Positions 43,526 through 56,484 are shown, counted from the stretch's first letter. The stretch: 64,000 nucleotides of DNA from Populus alba (GCF_005239225.2 NC_133295.1:7378001-7442000), one strand, 5' to 3'. The notes: generated from the letters alone by a model not told the origin. Numbers and translations are program-made.

Positions 43526-44913
43526 ACACTTTCAAACTATATAGGGGTTGTGTGCCCTTTTGAATCTATGCATCAGCTCTGGAAACAATTTTGGTGATGA
43601 TTTCTGAGTGTGCAGCGACCTAGTTTTCCTTGAATCTTTCTGAGTCAATAGGGGCTGTGTGCGCTAAGGAATCCATGCATGAGCTCTAGATACAATTTCA
43701 GTGATGCTTTCTGTGTGGGCAGCGACCTAGTTTTCCTTGACTTTTTTCGTGACAACAGGGGTTGTGTGTGCTGTCGCATCATTGCGTAAGCTCTAGAAAA
43801 CCATTTTGGTGATGATTTCTGAGTGGGCAGCGACTCAATTTTCCTTGATTCTTTCTAAGACAATAGAGGTTTTGTGCATTGTCGAATCCTTGCATTAGCC
43901 TTGAAAACAATTTCGGTGATGATTTCTTAGGAGGCAGCGACACACTTTTCCTTGACTCTTTCTGAATCTACAGGGTTTGTGTGGTCTGACGAATCCATGT
44001 GTTAGCTTTGAAAAACATTTTGGTGATGATTTCTGAGTGGGCAGCGACCTAATTTTCCTTGATTTTTTCTGAGACAAAAGTGGTTGTGTGCGATGTCAAA
44101 TCCATGTGTCAGCTCTTGAAAAAAATTCGTTAAGGATTTTTTAGTGGGCAGTGACGTAGTTTTCCTTGACTATTTTTGAGTCAACAAGGACTGCGTGCGC
44201 TTTCGAATCCATGTGTCAGCTCTGGAAACAATTTTGGTGATAATTTCTGAGTGAGCAACAGCTCAGTTTTCCTTGACTCTTTCTGAGTCAATAAGGGCTA
44301 TGTGCGTTGTCGAATCAATGCATTAGCTCTGGAAACACTTTCAGTGATGATTTCTGAGTGGGCAGCGACTCATTTTTCATTGACTCTTTCTAAGACAATA
44401 GTGGCTGTGTGCGGTGTTGAATCCATGTGTCAGCTTTGGAAACAATTTCAGTGAGAATTTTTAAGGTAGCGATGCAGTTTTCCTTGACTCTTTCTAAGTC
44501 AACAGGGTTGTGTGTGCTGACGAATCCATACATGAGTTTTTGATACGATTTCGGTGATGATTTCTGTGTGAGCACCAACCCAGTTTTTCTTGACTCTTCC
44601 TAGGTCAACAGGGGCTGTGTGGGCTAACAAATTCATGCGTTAGAAGTGAAAAACTATTGCGGTGACAATTTCTGAGTGGGTAGAGACCCATTTTTCCTTA
44701 CTCTTTCTGAGTCAACAGGGGTTGTGTGCGCTATTGAATCCATGCGTCAGCTCCGGAATAAATTTCGATGATGATTTCTGAGTGGGTAGGGATGCAGTTT
44801 TCATTGACTATTTCTTAGTCAACAAGGGTTGTGTGCGTGCATGCGTCATCCAATGCATGCGTCAGCTTTGAAAACAATTTCAATGATGATTTCTAAGTGG
44901 GCAGCTACCCAGT
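43526..44913. repeat. 107-bp satellite-like tandem array, block 3
   Basis: Same repeat family and orientation as blocks 1 and 2, more diverged. Starts in the CACTTTC phase of the unit next to the B3 LTR and ends at CTACCCAGTT where gag of B4 begins. Contains a clear dyad, TTGACTC(TTTCT)GAGTCAA, at 44273-44291. Confidence 0.85.
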
Positions 44914-45838
44914 TACACCTATAATGACTTAAATTGTAGCATGAATAGCATTAGATTAAAGCTTTTTCCTTTTTCATTAAAAGATAAAGCTAAAACATGG
45001 CTACAAAATCTTAGGTCAAGATCCATTCGTGCTTGGGATGAAATGCAACAATAATTTTTAAAGAAGTTTTTTCCATCTCACAGAACAAACTCTTTCAATA
45101 GACAAATCACCACTTTCACTCAAAAACAAGGTGAAACATTTTACCAATGTTGGGATAGGTATTGAGACTTACTTAATACTTGCCCTCATCATGGTTTTTA
45201 AACATGGAGATTGGTTTCAAAATTTTATGAAGGGTTAACACCTACAGATAGGTAAATGGTTAAATTGGCATGCAATGAAGCAATAGAGTACCTAGACTTG
45301 CTAGCTGAAAATGCGCAAAATTAGGACACTACAAGCACTTATGAGGGACCAAGTAAAACCCAACCTCATACATCTAGTGGAGGTATGTATAACCTTAGGG
45401 AAGATCATGACCTCCAAGCCAAGTTTGCATCTTTAGCTAGAAAAGTCAAGACATTATGTGTCAAATCAGTGAAACAAATGAACATGCAACCAATGACTGT
45501 CCAACTTTGCCTTCTTTCAAGGAATGCCTTCATGAACAAGCCCATACTTTAAATAGTTTCCAAAGGCCCAATCATCACCCATACTTGCAAAAATACAACC
45601 CTGATTGGAGAAATCACCCAAATTTAAGTTGGAAGAGTGATAATAATAATGCACAAACTTCATAGCCACCATTTCAAGCACACCATAATTTTCAAAATTC
45701 TCATGGATATGCACCTCCTTATGCTCTACCTCCTAGAAGAAATCTTGAGGAAACATTGCATGCATTCGTTGAAAAGCAAGAGGCAATCAACACTCAACTT
45801 GCTCAAGGCATGACAGATTTTAAAGATACTCTTGCAAT
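44914..45838 (+). pseudogene. Family B gag fragment next to the satellite
   Basis: Internal gag from ACACCTATAATGACTT (equivalent to about 25607) to GATACTCTTGCAA (about 26590), with many stops (CAACAATAA, AGGTAAATGG, AATTAGGAC) and a deletion near 45270. Keeps the zinc-knuckle region (CQISETNEHATNDC, one Cys lost). It lies upstream of an LTR fragment, out of normal order, so either it is a separate dead copy or it was moved by rearrangement. Confidence 0.82.
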
Positions 45839-46163
45839 AATAGTAGAGTTTATACTTTACTTGTTTGAAGTACCATTAGTGGATCCTCTAACCTTGACAT
45901 TTGTTTTTATCATTGTTTAATCCTCACATTAATCTTACATCTCAAAGTCCTCTTTATTATTACTATTACTACTACTACTAGTAGTACTATTATTACTATT
46001 ATTGTTATTATTGTTGTTATTATTGTTGTTGTTTTTGTCGTGTTGTTGTTATTGATAATTTATATACTTAACCTCCATGTGGTTTGACCCTAGTCTTGTT
46101 GGGTTATTTATTACTTCGACACTCCTGCACTTGGGAGAAGACATCAATCTTTTGGTCATGTCA
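45839..46163 (+). mobile_element. Family B LTR fragment (3' end only), start of B4
   Basis: Last 325 bp or so of a family B LTR, from TAATAGTAGAGTTTATAC to GGTCATGTCA, joined without an LTR start to the gag fragment. Includes a short trinucleotide repeat. Confidence 0.8.
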
Positions 46164-46169
46164 AGTTTT

Positions 46170-46187
46170 TAGCGTCATTGCCGGGGA
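46170..46187 (+). promoter_or_regulatory. Decayed primer-binding site of B4
   Basis: TAGCGTCATTGCCGGGGA, three differences from the B2 site. Confidence 0.65.
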
Positions 46188-46379
46188 GGTAAATTCTTGT
46201 ATAAATTATAATATTTATTTTATTTTCTCTTTTCTCTTTTCATTTTATCTAACTTTTGTTTGTTTTGTTTTGTTTTGTTTCTTTTTCTTCCTTTCATTTT
46301 CTTCTTACACGTGTATGAGAGTTTGGTCACGTTTATTAAGTGGTAGACTTTGTAGGTTATCCTCTCATTTTTAGAAAAT

Positions 46380-46583
46380 ATGGTCGAAGAAGATAACCAA
46401 TTGCTTCATAATGAGAATAATGAGAATAACCGTGTGAGAACATTTAGAGACCACATGAATCCCACAAGAATAAGTGTATTCTCATGCATAGTTTTCCCTC
46501 CTGATGCATATCATTTTAATTTTAAACCAAACATTAATCAATTTTTACCTTCTTTTTATGACTTAGACCTAGAAAATCCTTAC
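46380..46583 (+). pseudogene. B4 gag, N-terminal piece
   Basis: Starts MVEEDNQLLHNEN at 46380. The upstream in-frame extension seen in B1 and B2 ends here in TAG, supporting this ATG as the true start. Cut after ENPY by the LINE fragment; the gag continues at 48390. Confidence 0.8.
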
Positions 46584-48389
46584 TTTTTTTTTTTAATCAA
46601 AATGTAAGTGTATAAAAAGATAAAAAAAATATACAATGTTGGAGAGCCAGCAAGTTCAGAAACAAGGATAAACCAAAAGGGAACAGACTCCCTTAGTGAG
46701 CTATATAGCAAGCCATTGTGGAAACAAATAAATTAAGACCACGGGTATGAGAGGAACCACATATTACAAGGTTCCCATCCTAACACAAAGCAAAAGATAG
46801 GATAAAAAGACATCCTGATAAAATTTACAATAGAGAAAGATGACCACATAGCTCAGACTGATTTGAAAATCAAACCACGAGAGCAACCCGCAAGCCGACA
46901 AGGAGATGAAGCAGCTACAACAGCAACCACGCAAGCCAACGGCAGCAGCAGACGATGACTCCTCCAAGCAGAGATGGAGGCTCTTCCATGCAGCAGGAGA
47001 AGTGCAGCAACCAGCCATCCAAGCAAAAAACAAAGCAGAATCTCATCCATGCAGAGACAAACCATCATCTAAAACGGAGGCAATCGCTGGGACTTAACAT
47101 GCAGGGACAGAAAGGACTTTCAACCATCCATGAAGAGACAATCAGCCATCCAGAGACGTAGAAAGTCTTCCTTGCAGAGACGGAGACAGAGACAACCCAG
47201 CCAGAACACATTAATATGCTAGAAGCCAAGAACAGGGGGTAGCAGCTCATTCATGCAGATACAAGGAGCAGATAACACTAGAGAATGAAGACAGATGTTA
47301 AAAGATCAGCCAGAAAGCACATAATCGGTGTCAACATAAGCAGTCAGCAGCTGAATCACCAAGCAAATAAGGCCACATGCAAGAGCATGCAGAGCCCTTT
47401 CATCATCACGTTTAGAGAACAAGGTATAGCCAATCAGAAGCTCTCACCCATCCAAATGAAATGAAAGACCATGTAGAGACTAAGGACCTTACAAAAGCCC
47501 ATGCATACCCAAGCCATGCAGAAATGAGGAATCATGCACATCCAGCAACGTTGATGAGAAAATGATTTTTCTCATGAAAATGAAGCACCATGAAGAAGAG
47601 GATTGAAAATCATCAGCCATCCATGCAGAGATGAGAGAGGCTCAGCCAAGTATCTAACATAGAGCAAAGAACATGATAAAGGAACATCTTGGAAAACAGA
47701 ACAACAGCAACCCACTATTGCAAGCCTCAAGCCGACAAGGATGAATCAGCAACAGCCACAGGACAAAAAGAGACCGAGCCAATAACCCACAAGCTGAATT
47801 CAAGAACAGACAAGCCGATGAGCACGATAGGAAGCCATGAAAGCCATGCAGAAAATCCACGCAAAATAGGAGGGGTGCCTGATGGATGTAGCATTAAATA
47901 AACAGCAAAAGCTACCAAAAGGAGTCCCCCACATGTAAGCTATGCAGGAGGACCACGAGCAACAACAATTGAAGAAAAAAGAAACCAGCCAATCAGAAAA
48001 GCACTTGACGTAAAAACACATGCAGATCCATGCAACAGCAGTTCCAGCATGTGAAATAAAAGCTAACTAGTAGTATGACCTCGCCATTGAAGACACGGAA
48101 AAATTCAAAAACCATCTCTGAAGGGGCACGACCAAGAAGAGACCATCTCTGAGGACCACGATCGAGGGGACAGTAGGAGAGCAGCCAATCACAACTACAG
48201 CTCATTAAGAGAAGAGACCACAAGCCATGCTAGCAGCAATGGACATCAGCAAGAGATAGATAAATCGAACACACACCAGCAACCCAAGGCACTGGAAAGC
48301 AAGACAGCAAGAAAACTTCATCAACCAATGGGGAGAGAGAAATGGCCAGTCTCATGGAAATGGAAAACGATGAAGAATAGGGTATGGAA
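46584..48389 (-). mobile_element. LINE 3'-end fragment inserted in B4 gag
   Basis: 1.8-kb insertion beginning with a T run (poly(A) of a minus-strand LINE). The start after the T run, TCAAAATGTAAG, and the phrase GGGAACAGACTCCCTT resemble the 3' UTR of the LINE at 27052. No ORF2 domain is visible; the interior is rich in recurring CATGCAGAGAC and AGCCAATCA phrases, with a diverged internal repeat (about 47560 and 48345). No clear target duplication. Likely a 5'-truncated copy of a related LINE with a long 3' UTR, or a non-autonomous derivative. Confidence 0.65.
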
Positions 48390-49800
48390 TTTGCATTTAA
48401 GGGAATTTGAGGAGCTCTGTAACACATATAATGACTCAAATTATAGCATGAACATCATCAGATTAAAGCTTTTTTCCTTTTTCATTAAAAGATAAGGCTA
48501 AAATATGTCTACAAAATTTGAGACCAAGATCTATTCGTGCTTGGGATGAAATGCAACAACAATTTTTAAAGAAGTTTTTTTCGTCTTACAGAACAAACTC
48601 TTTCAAAAAACAAATCATCACTTTCACTCAAAAACCAGAAGAAATATTTTACCAATGTTGGGATAGGTATCGAGACTTGCTTAATACTTGCCCTTATCAT
48701 GGTTTTGAAACATGGAGATTGGTTTCACATTTTTATGAAGGGTTAATACCTAGAGATAGGCAAATGGTGGAATTGATGTGCAATGGAACTTTTGAAGATA
48801 AATACCCTAATGAAGCAATGGAGTACCTAGACTTGCTAGTTGAAAATGCTCAAAATTGGGACACTATATGTACTTATAAGGCACCAAGTAAAACTCAACC
48901 TCATATATCTAGTGGAACTATGGACAACCTTAGGGAAGATCATGACCTCCAAGCCTTGCATCTTTAGCTAGAAAAGTCAAGGCATTAGAATTGAAAAAGA
49001 GTGGTCAATTAAAATCTGTTCAAGACATTATGTGTCAAATCTGTGAAACCAATGAACATGCAACCAATGATTGTCCAACCTTGCCTTTTTTTAAGGAATG
49101 CCTCCATGAATAAGCCATGCTTTAAATAGTTTTCAAAGGCCCAATCATAACCCATACTCACAAACGTATAACCCTGGTTGAAGAAATCACCCAAATTTCA
49201 GTTAAAAGAGTGATAACAACAATGCACAAACTTCATAGCCACCATTTCAAGCACATCATAATTTCTAAAATTCTCATGGATATGCACCTCCTTATGCCCC
49301 CCTCCTAAAAGAAATCTTGAGGAAACATTGCATGGATTCATTGAAAAGCAAGAGACAATCAACACTCAACTTGCTTAAAGCATGATAGATTTTAAAGTTA
49401 CTCTTGCAAAATTTACATCTGCTCTCAGTTTTCAAGAGAAAGGTAAGTTTCCATCTCAACCACAGCAAAATCTCAAGGGGCAATATACAATGCAAATGCA
49501 AGTAGTTCCGGAAGCCAACATATGGATCAAATCAAATTAGTCATCACTCTACGCAGTGGTAAGGTTATTGAAAAACCCACTCTTGAACCTTGTGAGAAAG
49601 ATGATGAGTCAATCTCTGAGGGTAAGGAAGAGGTTGAACCTAAACATTGCAAAGAAAAGGCTGATTCCCCGCCAACACTTTCATTTCCTCATGTCATGAC
49701 CAAACAAAAGAAAGTCAATCACAACTCTAAAATCTTTGAAACTTTCAAACAGATAAGGATCAATATACTTTTGTTGAATGCTATTAAATAGGTTCCTTCC
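48390..49800 (+). pseudogene. B4 gag, remainder (decayed)
   Basis: Continues from LHLREFEELCNTYNDSN. An open stretch at 48518-48967 covers the gag domain (MRPRSIRAWDEMQQQFLKKFF). Then come shifts and stops through the zinc-knuckle region (CQICETNEHATNDC near 49035), the P-rich linker and the ITLRSGKVIEKP motif at 49522-49580, with a stop near 49788. Confidence 0.82.
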
Positions 49801-49812
49801 TATGCTAAATTT

Positions 49813-50649
49813 TTGAAAGATCTATGCACTGTGAAGAGAAGACTGAATGTGAAAAAGAAAGCCTTTTTAGTCGAACAAGTAAGTGTCATTTTTCAGAATA
49901 ATAATGCTTTGAAATATAAAGACCCTGGTTGCCCTACAATTTCTTTCTTTATTGGAGAACATAAAATTAAAAGAGCCTTACTTGATCTTGGAGCTAGTGT
50001 GAATTTACTTCCATTTTTAGTTTTTCAAAATCTTAACCTAGGTGAGTTAAAACCAACTTCTGTAACTCTTTTACCTGACGATAGATCTGTAAAAGTGCCT
50101 AGAAGAATAGTTGAGGATGTGTTAGTACAAGTTGATAAATTCATTTACCGTGTAGATTTTGTTGTCTTGGGTACACAACTTGTTGAAGCATGTAATTCAA
50201 TTCTTGTCATTTTAGGACGTCCATTCCTTGCAACTTCTAATGCATTGATTAATTGTAGCAATGGACTGATAAAGCTATCATTTGGAAACATGACATTGGA
50301 GATGAATATTTTTAACATTTACAAGCAACCTAAAGATGATAATGATTTACAAGAAGTAGATTTTATTGAAGAATTAGTTTATGATCAATTTGAATCTACC
50401 TTGAGTAAAACTAAGTTTGATGAATCTGAAAAATTACAAATGATTTATTCTCAGGAAGAAATCGAGGACAAGAAAGGCACTGAAAATGTTGATGCAAAAC
50501 ATTTGTCAAGATTGACAATAGATTTGACATCTGACATCACATCAATCGATGACTACTTTCCTGGTGAATCTTTACTTTCCGTCTCTACAATGCCTTGGTT
50601 TGCTAATATTGTTAATTTTTTTGTTTCAGGACAATTGTCGGCTCATTGA
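49813..50649 (+). pseudogene. B4 protease fused to RNase H tail by RT deletion
   Basis: Open 278-codon frame. It contains protease (DLGASVNLLPF, ILGRPFLAT), then at about 50462 it jumps from the protease-RT linker (MIYSQEEI) into the end of RNase H ([17 protein letters not shown]), with in-frame loss of all RT and most of RNase H, about 1.5 kb compared with B2. It stops where B2 reads AHWSTQD (TGG to TGA). Confidence 0.82.
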
Positions 50650-51708
50650 AGTACCCAAGACAAAAGAAAGTTCTTGAATGAAGTGAACTTTTATTGGGAT
50701 GACCCTTATTTATTCAAATATTATCCTGATTAAATATTTAGAAGATGCATTCCTGACAATGAGGTAAGTAGTGTGATTAAATTTTGTCATTCTGAGACAT
50801 GTGGGGGTCATTTCTCCTAAAAAAAGATAACTGCAAAAATCTTACAAAATAGATTTTACTGGCCCACCATGTTCAAGGACTCACATGCATTCTGCAAGAC
50901 TTGTGAAAATTGTCAAAAGTTGGGATCTATTTCAAAACATCACATGATGCCTTTAAATCATATTCTTATCATTGAGATCTTTGATTGTTAGGGTATAGAC
51001 TTCATGGGTCCATTTCCTCCATCATTTGGTTTCTTGTACATATTAGTCGCAGTAGATTATGTTTCAAAATTGATAGAGACAATTTCAAGTCGAAACAATG
51101 ATCACAAAATAGTGATAAAGTTTTTGAAACAGATATTGGAGAAAACAGTGAACCTTAATAGGAAAGATTGGTCTTTAAGACTTAATGATGCACTTTGGGC
51201 TTATCAAACTGCTTATAAAACATCATTAGTTATGTCGCCTTATAAACTAATCTATGGAAAACCTTGTCACTTGCCTATGGAACTTGAACATAAAGCTTAT
51301 TGAGCTATTAAAGCTTCCAATTCAAACCTTGATGATGCTAGTCAACTGCGAAAATTGCAAATAAATAAGCTTGAGAAAATAAGAAATGATGCATATGAAA
51401 ATTCAAGAATTCATAAAGCAAGAATCAAACAGTTTCATGACAAGAAAATATGAAGAAAAACATTCAATGTTGGTTAAAAAGTCTTGCTTTATAATTCTTG
51501 ACTCCATTTATTTCCTGGAAAACTAAGATCAAGATGGAGTGGTGCTTTTATTGTGAAACATATGTATCTATATAGGGCCTGTGAAATCGAGAATCCAAAG
51601 AATGACAATATTTTCAAGGTAAATGGGCATCGTTTGAAAGTTTATTTTGATAATTTTTCAGTTAAAAATGACTCTATTGAATTGAGTGATCCTGTATATA
51701 AAGATTGA
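50650..51708 (+). pseudogene. B4 integrase remnant
   Basis: Zinc-domain region (CKTCENCQK), [12 protein letters not shown] at 51000-51035 and [20 protein letters not shown] at 51210-51270. Stops are scattered, and about 180 bp covering the ISDGGTHF to ANREIK core is deleted near 51130. The end matches the B2 pol end. Confidence 0.8.
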
Positions 51709-51912
51709 TTCTTTTTCTCACATTGTTTTGTGTTTCGTTTTGGTGTAACTTTTGTTTTGCTAATCTCTCTCACCCCGGTCAAATGGCGGATCACGGTACT
51801 CCGTGACTTAAGTCGTTTCTTTCTGTTTCCCATAATAACTAATATCTGTATATATTTGTGCAATTCTTTGCTCTTTCTCCCTTCTTTGAATCTCTTCAAT
51901 TTTCATTTGATA

Positions 51913-52337
51913 ATGGACATCACTCTTGAAAAATTAAAAACATATTTTCCCTCTTTGCCTCGAAATGCAATTGCAAAAATTTACCATGTTAGGTGTGCAA
52001 GATTGAGGTTGTTAATGAATCATGGAATTCCTGAAGATATTCGCTAGCTAATTGAAGCAAAGGTCTGATTATTATGTGAGTCCTCTAATTCTTTCATTTC
52101 ACACATGCCTAGAATAGGTAAAAGCACTTTTGCAAATAAATATCGTGCAAAACGACTGAAAGTTTGTCACAGATGTGCTAGATGGACTTGTAATGTGACA
52201 TGTCATTCTTTAGGAATGATATCTGTAAACCGTGAAGATAAAATACAATTAATGAAGGATAGCTTGAGTAAGGGGTCTTTAGATAATCTTTTGTTGACTC
52301 TTGAGATGCATCCTAGTGGACATGTGCATCGTGCAAT
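51913..52337 (+). pseudogene. B4 ORFX, truncated by family A LTR
   Basis: Copy of ORFX starting MDITLEKLKTYFPSLP. Stops interrupt it (TGG to TAG near 52045), but the basic patch and full cysteine cluster CHRCARWTCNVTC are kept, with all four Cys and the Trp. It is cut at 52337, inside the sequence encoding GHVHRAI, by the family A LTR. Confidence 0.8.
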
Positions 52338-53644
52338 TGATGTAACCATATTATTTGATAGTTTCACCCACATCTACCTAATGTTTTGTCCATGTTTTAT
52401 ATGTAAAATGCCTTGATATTCTTTGTTTTAATGTTTTGAAGGCACTTTCGGATGAAAGATGCAAAAAGGAGTAAATTGGAGGTAATTTACAGATTTGACA
52501 TTCAGTCGATGTTTTATGCAGAGCGTGAGTTCCAGAGATCGAAATGAAGTGAGTCTAGTGGCATTAAAAACTAAACATCCATACCTTTCTGGAAATGTAA
52601 TGCAAGAAAAATAAAAAGAGAAAGATCATGGCAATCACATCCTTCAAAGTCAAATCTCGCAGTCTGCCAATGTTGACCTTTGCCCATTTAAAATTCAATA
52701 TCTGGAGCTTCAGAAGTCCAATTGATGCAAACTTATTTTTTTTGAATTCCTTACTCAAAGCTCTATAAACGCTCAAACGTTCAGCGAAAAAGGATGTCAT
52801 ATGAGGGAGATATGAATTTTTAAAGATGGCAACTGAATTCTGCCAGCAAACAGGTTTCGTGAAGAAACAAGTCCAAATTACATTTCGAAGCATCTAAATC
52901 GACATCCAAGTTCTTATATCAGCAATTTAGCTCCTTTAAGTCAGAGCTTGAAGATTTCATGCAAGGCTATTTCTCCTTCTTAGGGAAAATAGTTATTGAA
53001 GTACTTAAATGTAAACTGTCAACTTAAGGGAGGACTATTTTGTAAAATAGAGACTAGGGTTTCTTAGCATATAAAAAGAAAGAGAGAAGGAGGTAGCAGC
53101 CAGCAGAAAAGAGGGAGAGTAGAAGGAGGCAGCAGCTAGCAGAGAATAAACACAAATTCTCTCCTCTACAAACCCAAAAATCATGCTCTCTTCATTCTTT
53201 AGGAGTAGTTGTTCAATAGTTATGCAAGGCTAAGCTCTTTTCTTGGTTGTAAGGACACAACGAACCTTCGAATTTCAAGAATCATGAGATTTATTCTTCC
53301 TTTTATTTTTAGTTTATGTTATGAATGATTATGATTGTTTTCCTATGCATATTTCCTATGATTGTTGTTGATGATTGCTAGAGCGAACTCTAAGTTATTG
53401 TTGTGAACAATCTATTGCTAAATTTAATATCAAAACCGGAGTTGTGATATACAAACTTGTGAAGCAACTAAGCTTGATAATTGTGGCGGAACTACATTAT
53501 TGAACTTAGGGAGAACATTTAAACAAAGTGACACAAGCTGCGGACAGCTTGTATGTTTATCTTGATGAAATTATCTAGTTCTTAAAGCTGTCATCAAATT
53601 GAATCATTAGTGCGGACACTTTGATTGTTTGTTGGTTAGGATTA
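52338..53644 (+). mobile_element. Partial family A LTR (A3) inserted in B4 ORFX
   Basis: Starts TGATGTAACC and follows the family A LTR for about 1.3 kb, with more substitutions and a purine-rich insertion near 53095, so it is older than the two edge copies. TATA box TATAAAAA at 53070-53077. Interrupted at 53644 by the end of B5 (TGACACGACC); the missing last 350 bp or so would be expected on the far side of B5, outside the window. Confidence 0.85.
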
Positions 53645-55322
53645 TGACACGACCAAAAGCTTGATGTCTTCTCCCAAGTGCAGGAGTGTCGAAGTAATAA
53701 ATAACCCGGCAAGACCGGGGTCGAACCATAGAGAGCTTAATTGTATAAATTATAAATAACAAGACAACAACAACAACAACAATAATAATAATAGTAATAA
53801 TAATAATAATACTCAGTACGTGGCGTTGTTACACTTGAGAATGATCTAAAAGATCGGATCACAGGTTTCCAGCCTATATACTGAGTTTATGAACAAATAA
53901 TAATAATAATAATAGTAATAGTAATAACAATAATAAAGAAGAGAAGGAAGAAATTAATGAGAACTTGAGTTGGAAGATTAATATAAGGATTAAACAATGA
54001 TAAAAACAAATGTCAAGGTTAGAGGATCCACTAATGGTACTTCAAACAAGTATAGTATAAACTCTTATTACTCAATTGGAAACCACACATAAAGGAGGTT
54101 CCAATCAGATTATAAATTGTTAACATGATTACATTAGTTATCTTATTCGAATAAAACTAATACTTGTAAATGTTGGCAGGCATTCATGATTATAACTTAT
54201 GTTAACAACAAATCAAGTTCCTTTTATAGCTCAGGTGTCGGTTATACCATACAGTATGGGCTATGAAAGTGCCAAGTATTTGTTGTACAAAGTGTTATAC
54301 AACATAAATCTAGATTAGCCATTTAACAAGCAAAGTATTAAAAGTGAACAAGATAACAAATATAAAACATGTTAGTATCCAACGTTAAGGTCCATGTTAA
54401 GTTTATATTATACTTGTTCTTACACCATTAGTGTACCCTTTTCACCTTGACATAATTAACTTAGCTAAACATAATGGAAGAAAGAAACATAAATGAACAA
54501 GATAAGAACATAAATGAGAAAGAAGTTAACTAAGTAAAGGAAAGGAAATGAAGTGCATAATGGAAGAAAGAAACATAAATGAACAAGAGAGAAAGAAAGA
54601 GCATGATCTTGATATGGAAACCAAGATGCCTCAATACATGGTAAGTGCCTCCTTTTATAGGCCAAAATTTGGAACTATTGATTTGTTAATTAATTGATGA
54701 GTGGGTGGCCACATCTTGACTTGGTGACAATCCTTATCTTCTTGTCTGAACAAGACGTCATTGCTAACATCATAATTTGCCCAGAATCCTTAGGAATGTT
54801 ATAGGAAATTGTCTCAGCTTTTCAACAAAAAAAAGATGAGGTCATTTGGACTTCTAGAACTCAAGATATGGGTTGAACACTAAATAGTGTCTGGGCTGCA
54901 GGACAACTTCGGACTTCTTCGTTGTTCTTTCAGTTTGGACTTTAAAACAGACTTCCTCCGCATGAAAGTTGTAGGCCTTTGTCTTACCTTTCCATCCATA
55001 TAAAATGGACCTAAATCCGAGATCTAGAGCTCCAGATATGCTCCAATTACCGAGCAATGTTCCGGTTTGGACTGCACCGACATCTCTTTTCTAAGTTTGG
55101 CCATCTCTTTGTCCTTTCACTTTCAATACTTAAACTCATCAATCAATCCTTTTATTTATGTGATAGGCGTGCATTTAAGATGAGCATTTACCATAAATTA
55201 AGGTATCTTATAGTATCAAACTTGTTATTATAAAACATGCTTTAGTTAAGGAGTTATTGATACTTCAAGTCCAAAATGATGATATAAAACCTTGATAAAC
55301 ATGCACTTTTAAGTACTAATCA
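53645..55322 (-). mobile_element. B5 3' LTR
   Basis: 1678 bp, from TGATTAG at 55322 to CGTGTCA at 53645 on the minus strand. Second LTR subtype, with TATAAAAG at 54652-54659. Polypurine tract (GGGGGGTG in minus sense) at 55323. Confidence 0.87.
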
Positions 55323-55685
55323 CACCCCCCAACCAGCTTATTACTACTCCCTAGTAATCTAAAACGTTAAAATAGAGAAACAATTTGCAAGTATCACAAA
55401 GCAAGGCATTCATCATTCAACTTCTATTAATCTATCCAGATAAACAAACTCTCATTAAATTTATATTACTGCTTCATACTTCTTAAACAAGATATTAATA
55501 AACCTTCTTTTTATGTGCTCAATAAATGAAAACATAGATGATGGGGCTTTTGTTGGAAGAAAACAATATTATGTTCAAATGTTTAAGGTGAACTTCCTTG
55601 GGTTGGGATTATTATTATTATTACTTTTTTTTTTCTCTTTTTTTATATATATATATACACATACAACTTAAAACACAATGTATCT

Positions 55686-55772
55686 TTAACCCATGTAACG
55701 AGTTTTAGGCTAATGACTCCCAGACCAGGTGGTCTTAGGGCATTAGGTGTTGAGGCACCCCTACGAGCTTAA
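55686..55772 (-). ncRNA. 87-nt cloverleaf-like segment, right type (B5)
   Basis: Minus strand: TTAAGCTC/GGGTTAA ends, AGACC/GGTCT stem (loop ACCT), GAGT/ACTC stem. Same 87-nt length. Confidence 0.4.
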
Positions 55773-55836
55773 CAACTCGGGTTGCAAATACTGATACGTA
55801 GATAGTGCAATGTTTGATTCCCTTAAGCTTTTCTCC

Positions 55837-55923
55837 TTAACCCATGTAACAAGCTTTGGGCCAATAGCTCCCAAGTCAGTTGACTTTAGGGTATTAGGTG
55901 TTAAAACACCCCTTCGGGCTTAA
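55837..55923 (-). ncRNA. 87-nt cloverleaf-like segment, left type (B5)
   Basis: Minus strand: TTAAGCCC/GGGTTAA ends, AAGTC/GACTT stem (loop AACT), GAGC/GCTT stem. Same 87-nt length. Confidence 0.4.
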
Positions 55924-56484
55924 TTGCTTAGGTTAGGGAGGCTACGAAACCAAACTTATCTACGTTTTTATTATCATTAATACTATCATCATTTTATTTT
56001 TTTTTGCAAATTATATATTATCCCTTACCCTTAGTTGTTACCTTCAACAAAAGAACATAAATAATGTAATAATCCAATGTGCAACCCAAAATCATATGTT
56101 AAAGTGTGTGTGTGAAAATGAAGGTGTAATAATACTTGTTAAATGAGTATAGGAGCAGAATTAAGTGATAACAATGTGAGAGTTTGTAAACCTGAATATT
56201 TCAAGAAGTATTCTAATAGGCCTTGTTATGAATATTGCAAATAACCATTAGAAAATTTTTACTAAGATGCGTCTCAAGAATAAACAAAAACAGTTAGCTG
56301 GTTAGGTTTTTTTTTTAAAAAAAAAACTACTACCCTCGCCCCTCAACCAAAACGAGACATTGTCCTCAATGTCCTAAGGTAGAAAGATAGAGTATAGAAG
56401 ACATCACCTGAAACAACGAACAATGATAAACCTGAAACACACTTAAACAAATATAAGAAGTAACAAAACAAAAGACACAAGGTT

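Larger units (their letters stand above)
55323..56484 (-). other. B5 3' non-coding region
   Basis: Mirror of 38704-39943: polypurine tract, ATTACTA/TAGTAAT hairpin, two 87-nt segments, and the GACATTG/CAATGTC hairpin (56356-56373) beside the purine tract. No gene seen. Confidence 0.72.

Noticed and set aside
46853..48439. Minus-strand ORFs of 60-90 codons in the LINE-tail insertion
   Set aside because: Low-complexity peptides without domains; they overlap each other in different frames.
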